The position numbers and the translations under genes are program-made. DNA of 64,000 bases from an uncultured Bacteroidota bacterium (GTDB lineage Bacteria > Bacteroidota > Bacteroidia > Bacteroidales > VadinHA17): contig CAIJYD010000002.1 of the NCBI GenBank assembly GCA_903824785.1, positions 21,199-85,198 on the forward strand, read 5' to 3'. Of this stretch, positions 17,759 to 26,545 are shown one piece after another. Position 1 is the stretch's first letter, and the number at the start of each line of letters is the position of its first letter. The notes below the pieces were generated by a model that worked only from the letters and a program-made list of their open reading frames with translations, did no database searches and was not told the DNA's origin.

Positions 17759-18562
17759 ATGACAGATACTAAATCGGCAAAATTAAATTCCATTCTCAAA
17801 GAATTAGATTCATTTGTTGTTGCATTTTCAGGAGGCGTTGACAGCTCTTTCCTCTTATACCGTGCTCATAATGTAAGAAAATCAAATATAATAGCTGTCA
17901 CTATAAGGACGCCATATATTCCTGCCCGCGAAATAAATGAAGCAATTGAGTTTACCAAAACCTATGGAATAACCCATAAAATTCTGGATATCGAGTTCCC
18001 GGAGCTGATACGGACTAACCCCATTGAAAGATGCTATCTCTGTAAAAAAACTCTTTTCCGCGAATTACTGAACTTTGCAAAGGAAAATAATTACAGATAT
18101 ATTATCGACGGAACAAACCATGATGACACCAGGGATTTCAGGCCGGGGATGAAAGCTTTGAAGGAAATGGGAATAAGAAGCCCGCTTTTGGAGGCTGGCC
18201 TTACAAAAAAAGATATAAGGGAATTGTCTAGGAGTGATGATCTGGCTATATGGGATAAACCGGCAATGGCTTGCCTACTGACAAGAATTCCCTACGATAC
18301 AGAGATATTGGCAGGTACTCTCAGAATGGTGGAACAGGCTGAAAACATGCTGTTTGAAAATGGCTATCCGGGTACAAGAGTAAGAGTACACGGAGATGTT
18401 GCAAGAATTGAGTGCCTTCCTGGCTATATTGAGAAGATTATTCATGATCCCGACAAAGAACATATCATAACCAATCTGAAAAAAATAGGATTCAGATACG
18501 TATCTTTGGACCTTGAAGGTTACAGAACAGGTAGTTCAAACCCTGAAATGAAAGAATTATGA
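17759..18562 (+). CDS. larE: ATP-dependent sacrificial sulfur transferase LarE
   Basis: LarE adenylates the carboxylates of the LarB product and transfers sulfur to them. The 267-residue protein has the PP-loop motif FSGGVDSSFLLYR (23-35), a CYLCKK pair (Cys92, Cys95) and the KPAMACLLTRIPY segment, whose Cys172 matches the cysteine used as sulfur donor in the L. plantarum enzyme. Only one Cys is present in that segment. It may therefore be the sacrificial (Cys to dehydroalanine) type rather than the iron-sulfur type with extra cysteines, but this is inference. It follows larC by 38 bases and overlaps larB by four bases (ATGA). Confidence 0.95.
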   Translation: MTDTKSAKLNSILKELDSFVVAFSGGVDSSFLLYRAHNVRKSNIIAVTIRTPYIPAREINEAIEFTKTYGITHKILDIEFPELIRTNPIERCYLCKKTLFRELLNFAKENNYRYIIDGTNHDDTRDFRPGMKALKEMGIRSPLLEAGLTKKDIRELSRSDDLAIWDKPAMACLLTRIPYDTEILAGTLRMVEQAENMLFENGYPGTRVRVHGDVARIECLPGYIEKIIHDPDKEHIITNLKKIGFRYVSLDLEGYRTGSSNPEMKEL

Positions 18563-19308
18563 ATGTAAAGGAAGTTGAAAAACTGCTTATCGAAGTCAGG
18601 TCCGGAGAAACAACCATAGAAAAAGCTCTGGAAGTACTTAAGAATTTCCCATATACCGATCTGGGATTTGCAAGAATCGACCATCACCGTGAAATGCGTA
18701 CAGGTTATCCTGAAATAATTTACTGTGCAGGTAAAACTGTCGATCAGGTAAAAGAGATATTCAGGGTAATGTCGGAAAGAGAAAATAATGTCATTGGAAC
18801 AAGAGCCAGCCTGGAAATGTATGAAGCAGTGAGAAGTATTATACCGGATGCTGTCCATTACTCAATGGCTAGAATTATCTCAGTCCAGAAGAAAAAACCT
18901 GTTCCGGTCAAGAGCAGAATCGCGATAATAACTGCAGGAACATCAGACATGCCTGTTGCAGAGGAAGCAGCTATCACAGCTGAACTCCTCGGCAATGATG
19001 TACTGAGAATTTATGATGCAGGTGTAGCCGGAATACACAGGCTGGTTGACAAGTTACCAGATATAAGGAGCTGCAGAGTAGTTGTTGTTATTGCAGGAAT
19101 GGAAGGAGCCCTCGCCAGTGTGGTTGGCGGACTTGTAGATAAGCCGGTAATTGCGGTCCCTACCAGCGTCGGATATGGAGCTAATTTCGGAGGCATCTCC
19201 GCCCTGCTTGCAATGCTAACCAGTTGTTCAACAGGAGTTACTGTTGTTAACATTGATAATGGATTCGGAGCCGGATTCTCAGCGAGCATGATTAACAGGA
19301 TGGAGTGA
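18559..19308 (+). CDS. larB: Pyridinium-3,5-biscarboxylic acid mononucleotide synthase LarB
   Basis: LarB carboxylates nicotinic acid adenine dinucleotide and hydrolyses the phosphoanhydride, starting nickel-pincer nucleotide synthesis. The 249-residue product has an N-terminal helical segment with FARIDHHREMRTGYPEIIYC and a C-terminal PurE-like domain from about residue 115 (IAIITAGTSDMPVAEEAA, VVVVIAGMEGALASVVGG, KPVIAVPTSVGYGANFGG). The ATG overlaps the larE stop, a sign of translational coupling. The three lar genes form one unit. No larA-type nickel enzyme is adjacent. Confidence 0.96.
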   Translation: MNVKEVEKLLIEVRSGETTIEKALEVLKNFPYTDLGFARIDHHREMRTGYPEIIYCAGKTVDQVKEIFRVMSERENNVIGTRASLEMYEAVRSIIPDAVHYSMARIISVQKKKPVPVKSRIAIITAGTSDMPVAEEAAITAELLGNDVLRIYDAGVAGIHRLVDKLPDIRSCRVVVVIAGMEGALASVVGGLVDKPVIAVPTSVGYGANFGGISALLAMLTSCSTGVTVVNIDNGFGAGFSASMINRME

Positions 19309-19319
19309 TTCTCTTCAAA

Positions 19320-19925
19320 ATGAGGGAGAAAATACTGATTTCCACAGCCTATTTACCGACTGTTGAATACTTTTCATTAATTGCAAAAGCCGGTGAAGTA
19401 ATCGTAGAGAGAGAGGAGAATTATCTGAAACAAACCTATAGGAACAGATGCTATATCCTTTCAGCCCACGGACCCCAGCTTCTGTCAGTCCCGGTTTACC
19501 TTGGCAGCTTACACAAAACTCCGGTAAAAGATATCCGCATCGATTATTCTAAAAGATGGCAGCAGGTGCATCTGAGGGCAATTACCGCTTCTTATAAATC
19601 ATCGCCCTATTTTGATTATTACTTCGAAGATATTGAAAGAGTTATCTCACAAGACTCTAAATTCCTGTTAGAGCTGAATATGAAACTGACTGAATCTGTT
19701 CTTGAAATACTTAAGATAAATAAACCTGTTTCATATACCACTGTTTTTGAGCCTGTTGAAGATTCAGAAAATGATTTCAGATATAAAATTAAGCCTAAGG
19801 CAGAATCTTGTTTTACTGAAAAGGAGTATATTCAGGTATTTAATAATGGTACCGGATTTGTTCCACGCCTGAGCATTCTCGACCTTATTTTTAATATCGG
19901 ACCAGATGCTGTAAGTTTTCTTTAA
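19320..19925 (+). CDS. WbqC-family protein
   Basis: The 201-residue protein (start ATG 19320; a GTG at 19305 overlapping the larB stop is possible) matches the WbqC-like family common in Bacteroidota. Landmarks are STAYLPTVEYFSLIAKAGEV, EENYLKQTYRNRCYI, LLSVPVYLG, RWQQVHLRAITASYKSSPYF and a C-terminal LSILDLIFNIGPDA. Some members sit in polysaccharide gene clusters, but the biochemical activity is not established. Here it trails larB by 11 bases and may be co-transcribed. No functional link to the lar genes can be seen. Confidence 0.85.
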   Translation: MREKILISTAYLPTVEYFSLIAKAGEVIVEREENYLKQTYRNRCYILSAHGPQLLSVPVYLGSLHKTPVKDIRIDYSKRWQQVHLRAITASYKSSPYFDYYFEDIERVISQDSKFLLELNMKLTESVLEILKINKPVSYTTVFEPVEDSENDFRYKIKPKAESCFTEKEYIQVFNNGTGFVPRLSILDLIFNIGPDAVSFL

Positions 19926-20018
19926 AAGTTATTTCGCTTAAAAAACTCCGAAAGTTGCCAAAACAGATAACAACGAAATCAGACAACCGTTTTCTCCAAA
20001 GGCACTAAAGTCCTAATA

Positions 20019-21506
20019 TCAGAACTTATACCCAACAGTTATTGTGAACATATTTCTCACAGTATTTAAGCTTGCTATTGCCGGATCAAAACTGGTATCA
20101 AGAGCATACAATACATATTTCTGTGTGCTCCTGTAACTTGTGAATGCGAAGTCTATTGAAACATTTTGTTCCCTGTATCCTGCTCCCAAAGAGAATGAGC
20201 TGAAATCAAGATTTTCATTATCCTCTCCCGGTTTGAATGCTTTACCATAATAACCATAACCGGTACGGAGATACAGCTTATCTATTCTGAATTCACCTCC
20301 AAGCCTTATGTTGCTTGCAGATTTCAGGCTGTTCTTGATATTAAGATTCTTCTCACTGTAATCGAAGTTATCCCCTGTCTCTGAAAACCGTGCAATACTA
20401 TAATCAACAAACTCATAATCGGCACTTAACAGAGCGAATTTCTTAACCTGAAATGCGACACCCGTCAATACTCTGAATGGAGTTGTAAGAGCATAGTTAT
20501 ATCTTGCTGGATCATTTGAAAATTCATATTTACCACCATCAGTAAAGTTTGAAGTAAGGTTCTCATAGAAATATTCATTTATTCTGTAAAAGGTCGGTGA
20601 ATGAAATGCCAGACCTATCCGCAGTGTTTCGATTGGCTTAATAATTGCACCAATCTTAAGAGAATAACCTGTACCAGTATTTTCAAAATGGTCGGTGTAG
20701 GTAAAGTTCTCAAATTTTGAAGGAAGGTTGGCTGAAGTTGACTCGAGGTGTTCGTAGTTGCTGGTATATTTCAGTTTGCTTATTCCCAGTGTTGCTCCGA
20801 AATAGATTTTATTCGAATAATTTCCTCCAATAGAGAGAGCATGTTCACCTGTGTAGCCCTCGTTTGAAACGAGTCTTCTTACGGTCTGACCATATTGAGA
20901 AGGCGGGTTATCGCCGTAATTTGAGAAGACAGTTCCATAACTAAGTCTTGAACCCGGAAGCGAATCAATAACATAGGCATCATAAGCCATCCTGGCGTCG
21001 GGCACATTATCCCCGAGCTCATTATTATACCAGCCATTGCTTATTCCTGCCCAGTAGTCTGCCATAGAACTGGTGTTGCTAACACCCTGAATTCTCATAC
21101 TCTGACTAAGATTATTGGTTTTATTAAATGAATAACCTATATTGAGTGTTATGAGGCCGGTTTCATTGCTGTTGGAGATAATGTTGCTTACAATACCTAC
21201 CTGTCCAAGATTAAAATTGTACAGATAATCGGAAGTAATTCCATTAAAACCTGCCGAGGTATTGATATGGAACAGCTGTGGAGATATGGAGAGTTCTGAA
21301 GATCTGAAAACGCCCAGACCTGCCGGGTTCTGACTTAATGATGAAAGATCTGCCCCAAGAGCTGTAAAGGCACCACCCATCGACATGAACCTTGCAGTGC
21401 CACCATAGAATACCTGTGAGTATCTTAATGCATCATCAACATTCTGGGAAAAAACCCCGGAAAGAAGAATGAATGCTGCCAGTATTATTAAACTTATCCG
21501 TTTCAT
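20019..21506 (-). CDS. OmpP1/FadL-like outer-membrane protein
   Basis: The 495-residue protein begins with a signal peptide (MKRISLIILAAFILLSGVFS). It continues with the FadL-type N-terminal hatch region: ARFMSMGGAFTALGADLSSL followed by SQNPAGLGVFRSSELSISP. A long beta-barrel follows, with alternating aromatic strands and a C-terminal strand ending FTITVGYKF. FadL-like channels carry hydrophobic compounds across the outer membrane. The substrate here is unknown. The gene stands in a minus-strand run with the two low-complexity exported proteins, about 80 bases downstream of the nearer one. Confidence 0.88.
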   Translation of the reverse strand: MKRISLIILAAFILLSGVFSQNVDDALRYSQVFYGGTARFMSMGGAFTALGADLSSLSQNPAGLGVFRSSELSISPQLFHINTSAGFNGITSDYLYNFNLGQVGIVSNIISNSNETGLITLNIGYSFNKTNNLSQSMRIQGVSNTSSMADYWAGISNGWYNNELGDNVPDARMAYDAYVIDSLPGSRLSYGTVFSNYGDNPPSQYGQTVRRLVSNEGYTGEHALSIGGNYSNKIYFGATLGISKLKYTSNYEHLESTSANLPSKFENFTYTDHFENTGTGYSLKIGAIIKPIETLRIGLAFHSPTFYRINEYFYENLTSNFTDGGKYEFSNDPARYNYALTTPFRVLTGVAFQVKKFALLSADYEFVDYSIARFSETGDNFDYSEKNLNIKNSLKSASNIRLGGEFRIDKLYLRTGYGYYGKAFKPGEDNENLDFSSFSLGAGYREQNVSIDFAFTSYRSTQKYVLYALDTSFDPAIASLNTVRNMFTITVGYKF

Positions 21507-21588
21507 ATTTTTTTATTTTTTCAGTAAAACTATCCCTGCACTCTTTAAATGGAATGAACTATTTTGAGAAAAATGAGTGTTATTAAAC

Positions 21589-22989
21589 CTATCTCCTGCC
21601 CGATGAAGAACCTGATGAAGAACGGGAATCAGAACCTGAGGAACCAGAGGAACCAGAGGAACCTGAAGAACCGGAAGAGCCTGATGATGACCCGGATGAA
21701 TACCCTGAAGAATAGGAACTTCTCGATTCAGAACCGGATGATCTGTTAGAGGAACCGGAGGAATAGCCCGATCCGCTTTCAGAACTTCTTCTTGCCGGAA
21801 CAGAATAGTGAACTGCACCGCTGGAAGGAGAAACAGCTCTTCTCTGTTCACTGTTAACAGAAGAATTGTTTCTCGAATTATTTGATGAGTTCTGGTAAGA
21901 TCCCTGATTTGAAGGATTTCTGACAGACCCTGAATTATTATATACCCTTGTGTTACCACCGTCACTGTTTCTGTTAATGCCCGAGTTAGCTCCGTCTGAT
22001 ACCCTGCTGTTGTTATATGATGGACGTGTGCTCATTCGCGGATTACTGTAACTCGGAGTATATGATCTGTTGGTGGTATTATATTCAGGCCTCATATTGG
22101 CTGACCTCTGTGTTCCGGGATTTGTCTGACTATTTGCTCCTTTTACCGGCTCCTGGTTCAGTTTCCTTCCGGTACTGGTTGCAGGTTGCTGTGAAATGGC
22201 ATCAGATGAAACCGCTCTGCGCTGACCGCCAGAGACTGCAGCAGATTCTGAGGAAGGTCTGCCAGAATTGGCTCCTGTAGAAAGATAACCATCCCTTCGT
22301 GCTGATCCTGAAGGGGAAACATAGCCGTTCCACCTTGACGAGAGGGTACTTGGTCTTTCTTTTCTTCCATATTGAACCGAAGTTTTGGAGTCATTATAGA
22401 AATAACTTCCTCCGTATCCGCTTCCGTATCCGCCACCGTAATAACCGCCATAATACCCTCCATACATATTTCCGTAATAACCATTGTTATAGAAGTCATA
22501 ATAACCTCCGTAACTGAAAGGATTGTAATAAAATGGATTGTATCTGTTGTAGAAAGGTGAATATCCTCCGAATCCAAAACCATATCCCATCGAAGGGTAG
22601 TAGAAGTCTGAATAGAATGGATCGCTCCAGTAAGGATCAAAATAATTTCCATGAAATCTTCTCAACCTTGATGAATATGAGTAATTATCATAATTATCAT
22701 AACCACCGTTATAGTCGTAGTTATTCAGAACTGCCTGATTATCATAACCTAATGCACCCTGATACTGATCTGAGATAAGGGTATCGGAAGCATAAACATT
22801 ATCATAATAGTTTTCAGTTGGTAAATTTCCCTCTGCAATCTGCTCATTGACAGGCGGGCTGGCTTTAGTTACAGGTTTGTCTGAAGCTAAATAGTAAAGA
22901 TCATCGTACTCTGCTCCTGTATAAAGGCTTGATGAACATGAGCCCAGAGTCAGAAGTAAAAGAACTGATATGTAAGATAATGCTTTCAT
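21589..22989 (-). CDS. Low-complexity Tyr/Gly/Ser-rich lipoprotein
   Basis: The 466-residue protein has a lipoprotein signal (MKALSYISVLLLLTLGSC, Cys18). It continues into a Tyr/Asp/Asn-rich part, then a Tyr/Gly/Phe-rich zone (about 90-205, with runs such as YYGGYYGGGYGSGYGG), then a Ser/Arg/Asn/Pro-rich tail (210-466). The tail ends in GSSGSS-type repeats and RR. A motif SSRLRRFHGNYFDPYWSDPF (about 112-131) is shared in looser form with the neighbouring 338-residue protein. No catalytic domain is seen. It is probably surface- or periplasm-exposed and intrinsically disordered. Function unknown. Confidence 0.75.
   Translation of the reverse strand: MKALSYISVLLLLTLGSCSSSLYTGAEYDDLYYLASDKPVTKASPPVNEQIAEGNLPTENYYDNVYASDTLISDQYQGALGYDNQAVLNNYDYNGGYDNYDNYSYSSRLRRFHGNYFDPYWSDPFYSDFYYPSMGYGFGFGGYSPFYNRYNPFYYNPFSYGGYYDFYNNGYYGNMYGGYYGGYYGGGYGSGYGGSYFYNDSKTSVQYGRKERPSTLSSRWNGYVSPSGSARRDGYLSTGANSGRPSSESAAVSGGQRRAVSSDAISQQPATSTGRKLNQEPVKGANSQTNPGTQRSANMRPEYNTTNRSYTPSYSNPRMSTRPSYNNSRVSDGANSGINRNSDGGNTRVYNNSGSVRNPSNQGSYQNSSNNSRNNSSVNSEQRRAVSPSSGAVHYSVPARRSSESGSGYSSGSSNRSSGSESRSSYSSGYSSGSSSGSSGSSGSSGSSGSSGSDSRSSSGSSSGRR
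21632..21685 (-). repeat. 9-base tandem repeat coding for Ser/Gly units
   Basis: Six imperfect 9-base units related to GAACCAGAG (plus strand) run without interruption. On the coding minus strand they give the Ser-Gly-Ser tail of the low-complexity lipoprotein. Tandem units of nine bases keep the frame, so copy number can vary without breaking the protein. Confidence 0.8.
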
Positions 22990-23136
22990 TTTTGATATCC
23001 TTTTTTTATACTTATAAGCAAATATTATACCAAAGAAACAAAATTCTGAATTAACTATTTTCAGATTCCTTAAAGATAACCGTTTTATTGATAAGGAACA
23101 GAGAGCTCATGGCTATATTCTTGTTTATTGGCTTTT

Positions 23137-24153
23137 TTACCGCCTCCTGGTTGATTTCTCACTTGAGGAGGATGAAGAAGAAGATTTTGATTCACTTTTT
23201 GATTCACTTTTCGCTGATCTGCTGCTCTCGCGTACGGCAGATTTTTCTGATCGTGCGGGGGATGACCTTCGGGCAGATGAAGCTGCTGTTCCTGATGGAG
23301 TTGAACTTCTTTCATTACGTGAGACATTGGTTCTTTCGCTGCTGCGGCCGCTGTTTACATTCTGAATCCGGTTACTGCTCCCCCTGGTTGTCTCAACTGA
23401 CCTGCGTGTAGGGGTAGTGTTTGTTTCCCTGATTACAGGAGTGCTGGTACTTCTGTCGGCTTCCCTTCTAAAACTATTTCCTGTTGACGGTTCGGGCTTG
23501 ATATCGGATCTTCTTCCCGAACTGTTACCTGTTGAAGGATATGTTGTCGAAGAATTTCTTTCTGAAGAGTTTTTATAGCTGCTTCTGCCTGAATTAGATG
23601 GCTGTCTGTAATCGCTGCGATCATTGTAATTGTTATGATTGTTATAATAATTGTTGTAATTATTGTAATTGTTGTGATGATTATTCCCGTTCCATCCGTA
23701 GAATTCGTTGTGCCACCTGTTTCTTGTTCTGAAAATTACTAAAGGTGTATGCCAGTTATTGAAATAAAAACCGGTATTCCCGAAGTAAAAAGAGTTTTCG
23801 AAATATGGATTATAAAACCTGTCATTCCCGTAATAATAGCTGTAAGATGGGTAGCTGAAAGAAAATCCGAGCCCAATGCCTCCTCCATAAATACTTATTC
23901 CCCATGAATCGGGCTGATAATTATACCAATATGCATCTGTAAATACAGGTGAATAATAACTGAAGGCTGAATAAGATTTATGAAACCTGTTTATCCGGGA
24001 TGAAAAATAATAATCATAATCATCGTAATAATTATTTACTATTACCCGCGCCTCATCATTTCTGAACTCCTGCTTTCCGTGAACCTGGGCTTTTACGGTT
24101 AATCCGGTAAGAAGTATTCCAGTCAGAATTCCGATAGTGTATTTTGCTTTCAT
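23137..24153 (-). CDS. Low-complexity exported protein, paralogue of the adjacent lipoprotein
   Basis: The 338-residue protein starts with a cleavable-type signal (MKAKYTIGILTGILLTGLTV, ending KAQ), not a lipobox. A Tyr-rich part follows with YYFSSRINRFHKSYSAFSYY (about 48-67), comparable to SSRLRRFHGNYFDPYW in the neighbour. It continues with a Gly/Ser/Tyr zone, an Asn/Tyr/His run (NNHHNNYNNYNNYYNNHNNY, about 158-177) and a Ser/Arg/Thr-rich tail ending in a serine run and RRR. The shared motif, composition and tandem position suggest an old duplication. The signal-peptide difference suggests one is membrane-anchored and one released. Function unknown. A strong Shine-Dalgarno precedes it. Confidence 0.72.
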   Translation of the reverse strand: MKAKYTIGILTGILLTGLTVKAQVHGKQEFRNDEARVIVNNYYDDYDYYFSSRINRFHKSYSAFSYYSPVFTDAYWYNYQPDSWGISIYGGGIGLGFSFSYPSYSYYYGNDRFYNPYFENSFYFGNTGFYFNNWHTPLVIFRTRNRWHNEFYGWNGNNHHNNYNNYNNYYNNHNNYNDRSDYRQPSNSGRSSYKNSSERNSSTTYPSTGNSSGRRSDIKPEPSTGNSFRREADRSTSTPVIRETNTTPTRRSVETTRGSSNRIQNVNSGRSSERTNVSRNERSSTPSGTAASSARRSSPARSEKSAVRESSRSAKSESKSESKSSSSSSSSEKSTRRR

Positions 24154-24158
24154 GATAA

Positions 24159-24166
24159 ACCTCCTT
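24159..24166 (-). promoter_or_regulatory. Strong Shine-Dalgarno (AAGGAGGT)
   Basis: On the minus strand AAGGAGGT sits five bases before the ATG of the 338-residue exported protein. Bacteroidota genes mostly lack such a site, so this near-perfect anti-16S match is unusual and supports the chosen start. Confidence 0.7.
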
Positions 24167-24198
24167 TTCTTTTATTACCGATAACTGAACTTTTTATT

Positions 24199-24206
24199 TA
24201 TTTTTG
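24199..24206 (+). promoter_or_regulatory. Putative -7 box (TATTTTTG) of proS
   Basis: TATTTTTGCG fits TAnnTTTG, 47 bases before the proS ATG, in the divergent space with the low-complexity protein gene. No clear -33 element. Confidence 0.45.
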
Positions 24207-24253
24207 CGCAATCTATTTCTTTAAATCTAATTAATCAAATACCATACCAAAAA

Positions 24254-25729
24254 ATGGCGAAGTTTTTAACTAACAGGGAAGAAAATTACTCACAATGGTA
24301 TAACGATCTGGTTACCAAGGCCGATCTGGCTGAAAACTCTGCAGTAAGAGGATGCATGATAATTAAACCTTATGGTTATGCAATATGGGAAAAGATTCAG
24401 GCAGAACTCGACAGGCTGTTTAAAGAGACAGGTCACGTTAATGCATATTTCCCATTATTCATTCCAAAATCTTTTTTCAGCAAGGAAGCTGCCCATGTAG
24501 AAGGTTTTGCAAAGGAATGTGCTGTAGTTACTCACTACCGCCTTAAAAATGATGAAAATGGAAAAGGTATTGTAGTTGATCCTGCTGCAAAACTTGAAGA
24601 AGAGCTCATAATCCGCCCCACTTCAGAAACAATTATCTGGCACTCTTATAAAAACTGGATTCAGTCATACAGAGATCTTCCTATTCTGATTAACCAGTGG
24701 GCAAATGTTGTCAGATGGGAAATGCGCACACGTCTGTTCCTGAGAACAACGGAATTCCTCTGGCAGGAGGGTCATACTGCACATGCTACCAGGGAAGAGG
24801 CGATTGAAGAGACCGAAAAGATGATAAATGTTTATGCCGGTTTTGCAGAAAACTCAATGGCTCTTCCTGTAATAAAAGGATCAAAGTCTGAAAATGAAAG
24901 GTTTGCAGGTGCTCTTGACACATATGCCATTGAAGCTCTCATGCAGGACGGAAAAGCCTTGCAGGCCGGCACCAGCCATTTCCTCGGACAGAATTTTGCC
25001 AAAGCATTCGATGTGCAGTTTACAGACAGAACAGGCAAACTGGATTATGTATGGGCTACCTCATGGGGCGTTTCCACAAGACTTATGGGTGCACTTATTA
25101 TGGCCCATTCCGACAACCAGGGACTGGTTCTTCCTCCGAAACTTGCTCCTATACAGGTTGTTATAATTCCGATTTATAAAAACGAAGAACAGCTTGCAGC
25201 CCTCTCTGAAACTGTAAATAAAATTAAAAAGGATCTCGTCGCCCAGGGGATCTCTGTTAAATATGATGACCGTGATAATAATAAGCCGGGATGGAAATTT
25301 GCTGATTATGAACTGAAAGGTGTTCCTGTTCGTCTGGCTATAGGTCAACGCGACCTGGAAAATAAAACAATTGAAGTTGCCCGCCGCGATAATCTCACCA
25401 AAGAGACTATTTCCATTGATTCCGTAAGTGAGCATATTCCAAAACTCCTCGAGGATATACAAACCAACATTTATAATAAAGCACTTAAATTCAGAAAGGA
25501 AAATACTTATTATGTTGATAAATGGGATGATTTTCTAAAAATTCTGGATAATCAGGGTGGTTTTATTATGGCTCATTGGGATGGAACTGTTGAAACCGAA
25601 GAGAAGATAAAGGAGGAGACAAAAGCAACAATCAGATGCATTCCGTTCGACACCCCTGATGAGGATGGGAAATGTATATACTCCGGGAAACCATCAAAAA
25701 GAAGAGTACTCTTTGCAAGGTCATATTGA
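24254..25729 (+). CDS. proS: Prolyl-tRNA synthetase (short, archaeal/eukaryotic-type)
   Basis: ProS charges tRNA-Pro with proline. At 491 residues, lacking the long editing insertion of the typical bacterial form and ending in a conserved Tyr (RRVLFARSY), this is the archaeal/eukaryotic-type (ProS type 3) enzyme. Class II motifs are visible: motif 1 region [19 protein letters not shown], motif 2 [20 protein letters not shown], and a [14 protein letters not shown] segment before motif 3. A C-terminal zinc-binding-like domain follows the anticodon-binding domain. It is single, with a terminator after it. Confidence 0.97.
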   Translation: MAKFLTNREENYSQWYNDLVTKADLAENSAVRGCMIIKPYGYAIWEKIQAELDRLFKETGHVNAYFPLFIPKSFFSKEAAHVEGFAKECAVVTHYRLKNDENGKGIVVDPAAKLEEELIIRPTSETIIWHSYKNWIQSYRDLPILINQWANVVRWEMRTRLFLRTTEFLWQEGHTAHATREEAIEETEKMINVYAGFAENSMALPVIKGSKSENERFAGALDTYAIEALMQDGKALQAGTSHFLGQNFAKAFDVQFTDRTGKLDYVWATSWGVSTRLMGALIMAHSDNQGLVLPPKLAPIQVVIIPIYKNEEQLAALSETVNKIKKDLVAQGISVKYDDRDNNKPGWKFADYELKGVPVRLAIGQRDLENKTIEVARRDNLTKETISIDSVSEHIPKLLEDIQTNIYNKALKFRKENTYYVDKWDDFLKILDNQGGFIMAHWDGTVETEEKIKEETKATIRCIPFDTPDEDGKCIYSGKPSKRRVLFARSY

Positions 25730-25745
25730 TTTTATAAATATTAAG

Positions 25746-25779
25746 AAGGGGGCATTCAACAATATGTCCCTTTTTTTTT
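25746..25779 (+). terminator. Rho-independent terminator after proS
   Basis: A short stem, AAGGG-GCAT against ATGTCCCTT with one bulge, is followed by a run of nine T. It lies 17 bases after the proS stop. Confidence 0.75.
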
Positions 25780-25834
25780 GTCCTGAATTATTACTATTTT
25801 AGACGCCTGTATATCATTTAATACAACTCTTGTT

Positions 25835-26545
25835 ATGTCCGATCTGAATGAAAAGAAACTGGCAATAATTGGAACTCTTAAAGAAAAATCCATACTTAAG
25901 CAAAAGGTTTTTGATAATACGCTGGAAGCTTTCAGCGGTGTAAAGGAAGTGCTTAAGGGTTTGTCAAAAGATGTAAATACTAATTTGTCGGGGCTGGATG
26001 GAAGAGTGAGACTTGAATATACAGACAGAAGCAATTTTGATGCTCAGATAAAAATCGCCGGCGATATCCTGCTTTTCAGCATGCACTCAAATATCTTTCA
26101 GTTCGACAGGGAGCATCCTGCATGGAAGACGCCCTATATTCAGAAAAATAAGTACAATGCCTACTCCGGGATAATAAATATTTACAATTTTCTCGCCGAT
26201 TCTTTTAAATATTCAAGGCTTGATGATCTGGGATACCTCATTGCCAGGATCTTTATCAATCACGAAAAACAATATTTTGTTGAAGGAAAAAGACAGATGG
26301 GGATGCTCTTTACTAATTATGGAAGTGAAGAGATCAGCAAGGAATCGCTACAGGTAATTATCTCCACCGCAATTCAATATGCTTTAGAGTTTGATCTTCT
26401 TGTTCCTCCGTATGATGCTGTGAAAATTGCAACGGTAGGTCAGGCTGAGACAAAAATCCAGCACTCAAAACTGATTACCGGAAAACGTCTTGGATTCCAG
26501 TTTAATTCCGATGATGTATTGATAAGCAATCCCATGGAAACCTGA
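25835..26545 (+). CDS. Conserved protein of unknown function (Bacteroidota type)
   Basis: The 236-residue protein has no signal peptide and no motif I recognise. The N-terminus (about 1-50) is helical and charged (NEKKLAIIGTLKEKSILKQK). The middle looks like an alpha/beta domain with aromatic-rich strands (GDILLFSMHSNIFQFDREHP, YNAYSGIINIYNFLADSFKY). Its stop overlaps the start of the following BamA-like barrel gene by one base (TGATG), so the two are translationally coupled. A shared role in envelope biology is inference only. Confidence 0.7.
   Translation: MSDLNEKKLAIIGTLKEKSILKQKVFDNTLEAFSGVKEVLKGLSKDVNTNLSGLDGRVRLEYTDRSNFDAQIKIAGDILLFSMHSNIFQFDREHPAWKTPYIQKNKYNAYSGIINIYNFLADSFKYSRLDDLGYLIARIFINHEKQYFVEGKRQMGMLFTNYGSEEISKESLQVIISTAIQYALEFDLLVPPYDAVKIATVGQAETKIQHSKLITGKRLGFQFNSDDVLISNPMET

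Noticed and set aside
21564..21749. Plus-strand frame with Glu-Glu-Pro repeats, looks like an acidic repeat protein
   Set aside because: It is the antisense of the Ser/Gly tail of the low-complexity lipoprotein. The minus-strand frame is 466 codons long with a signal peptide.
23600..23700. AT-rich near-repeats (TTGTTATAATAATTG...) that could be mistaken for a CRISPR or microsatellite
   Set aside because: They encode the Asn/Tyr/His run of the 338-residue protein on the minus strand. There are no equal spacers and no cas genes.
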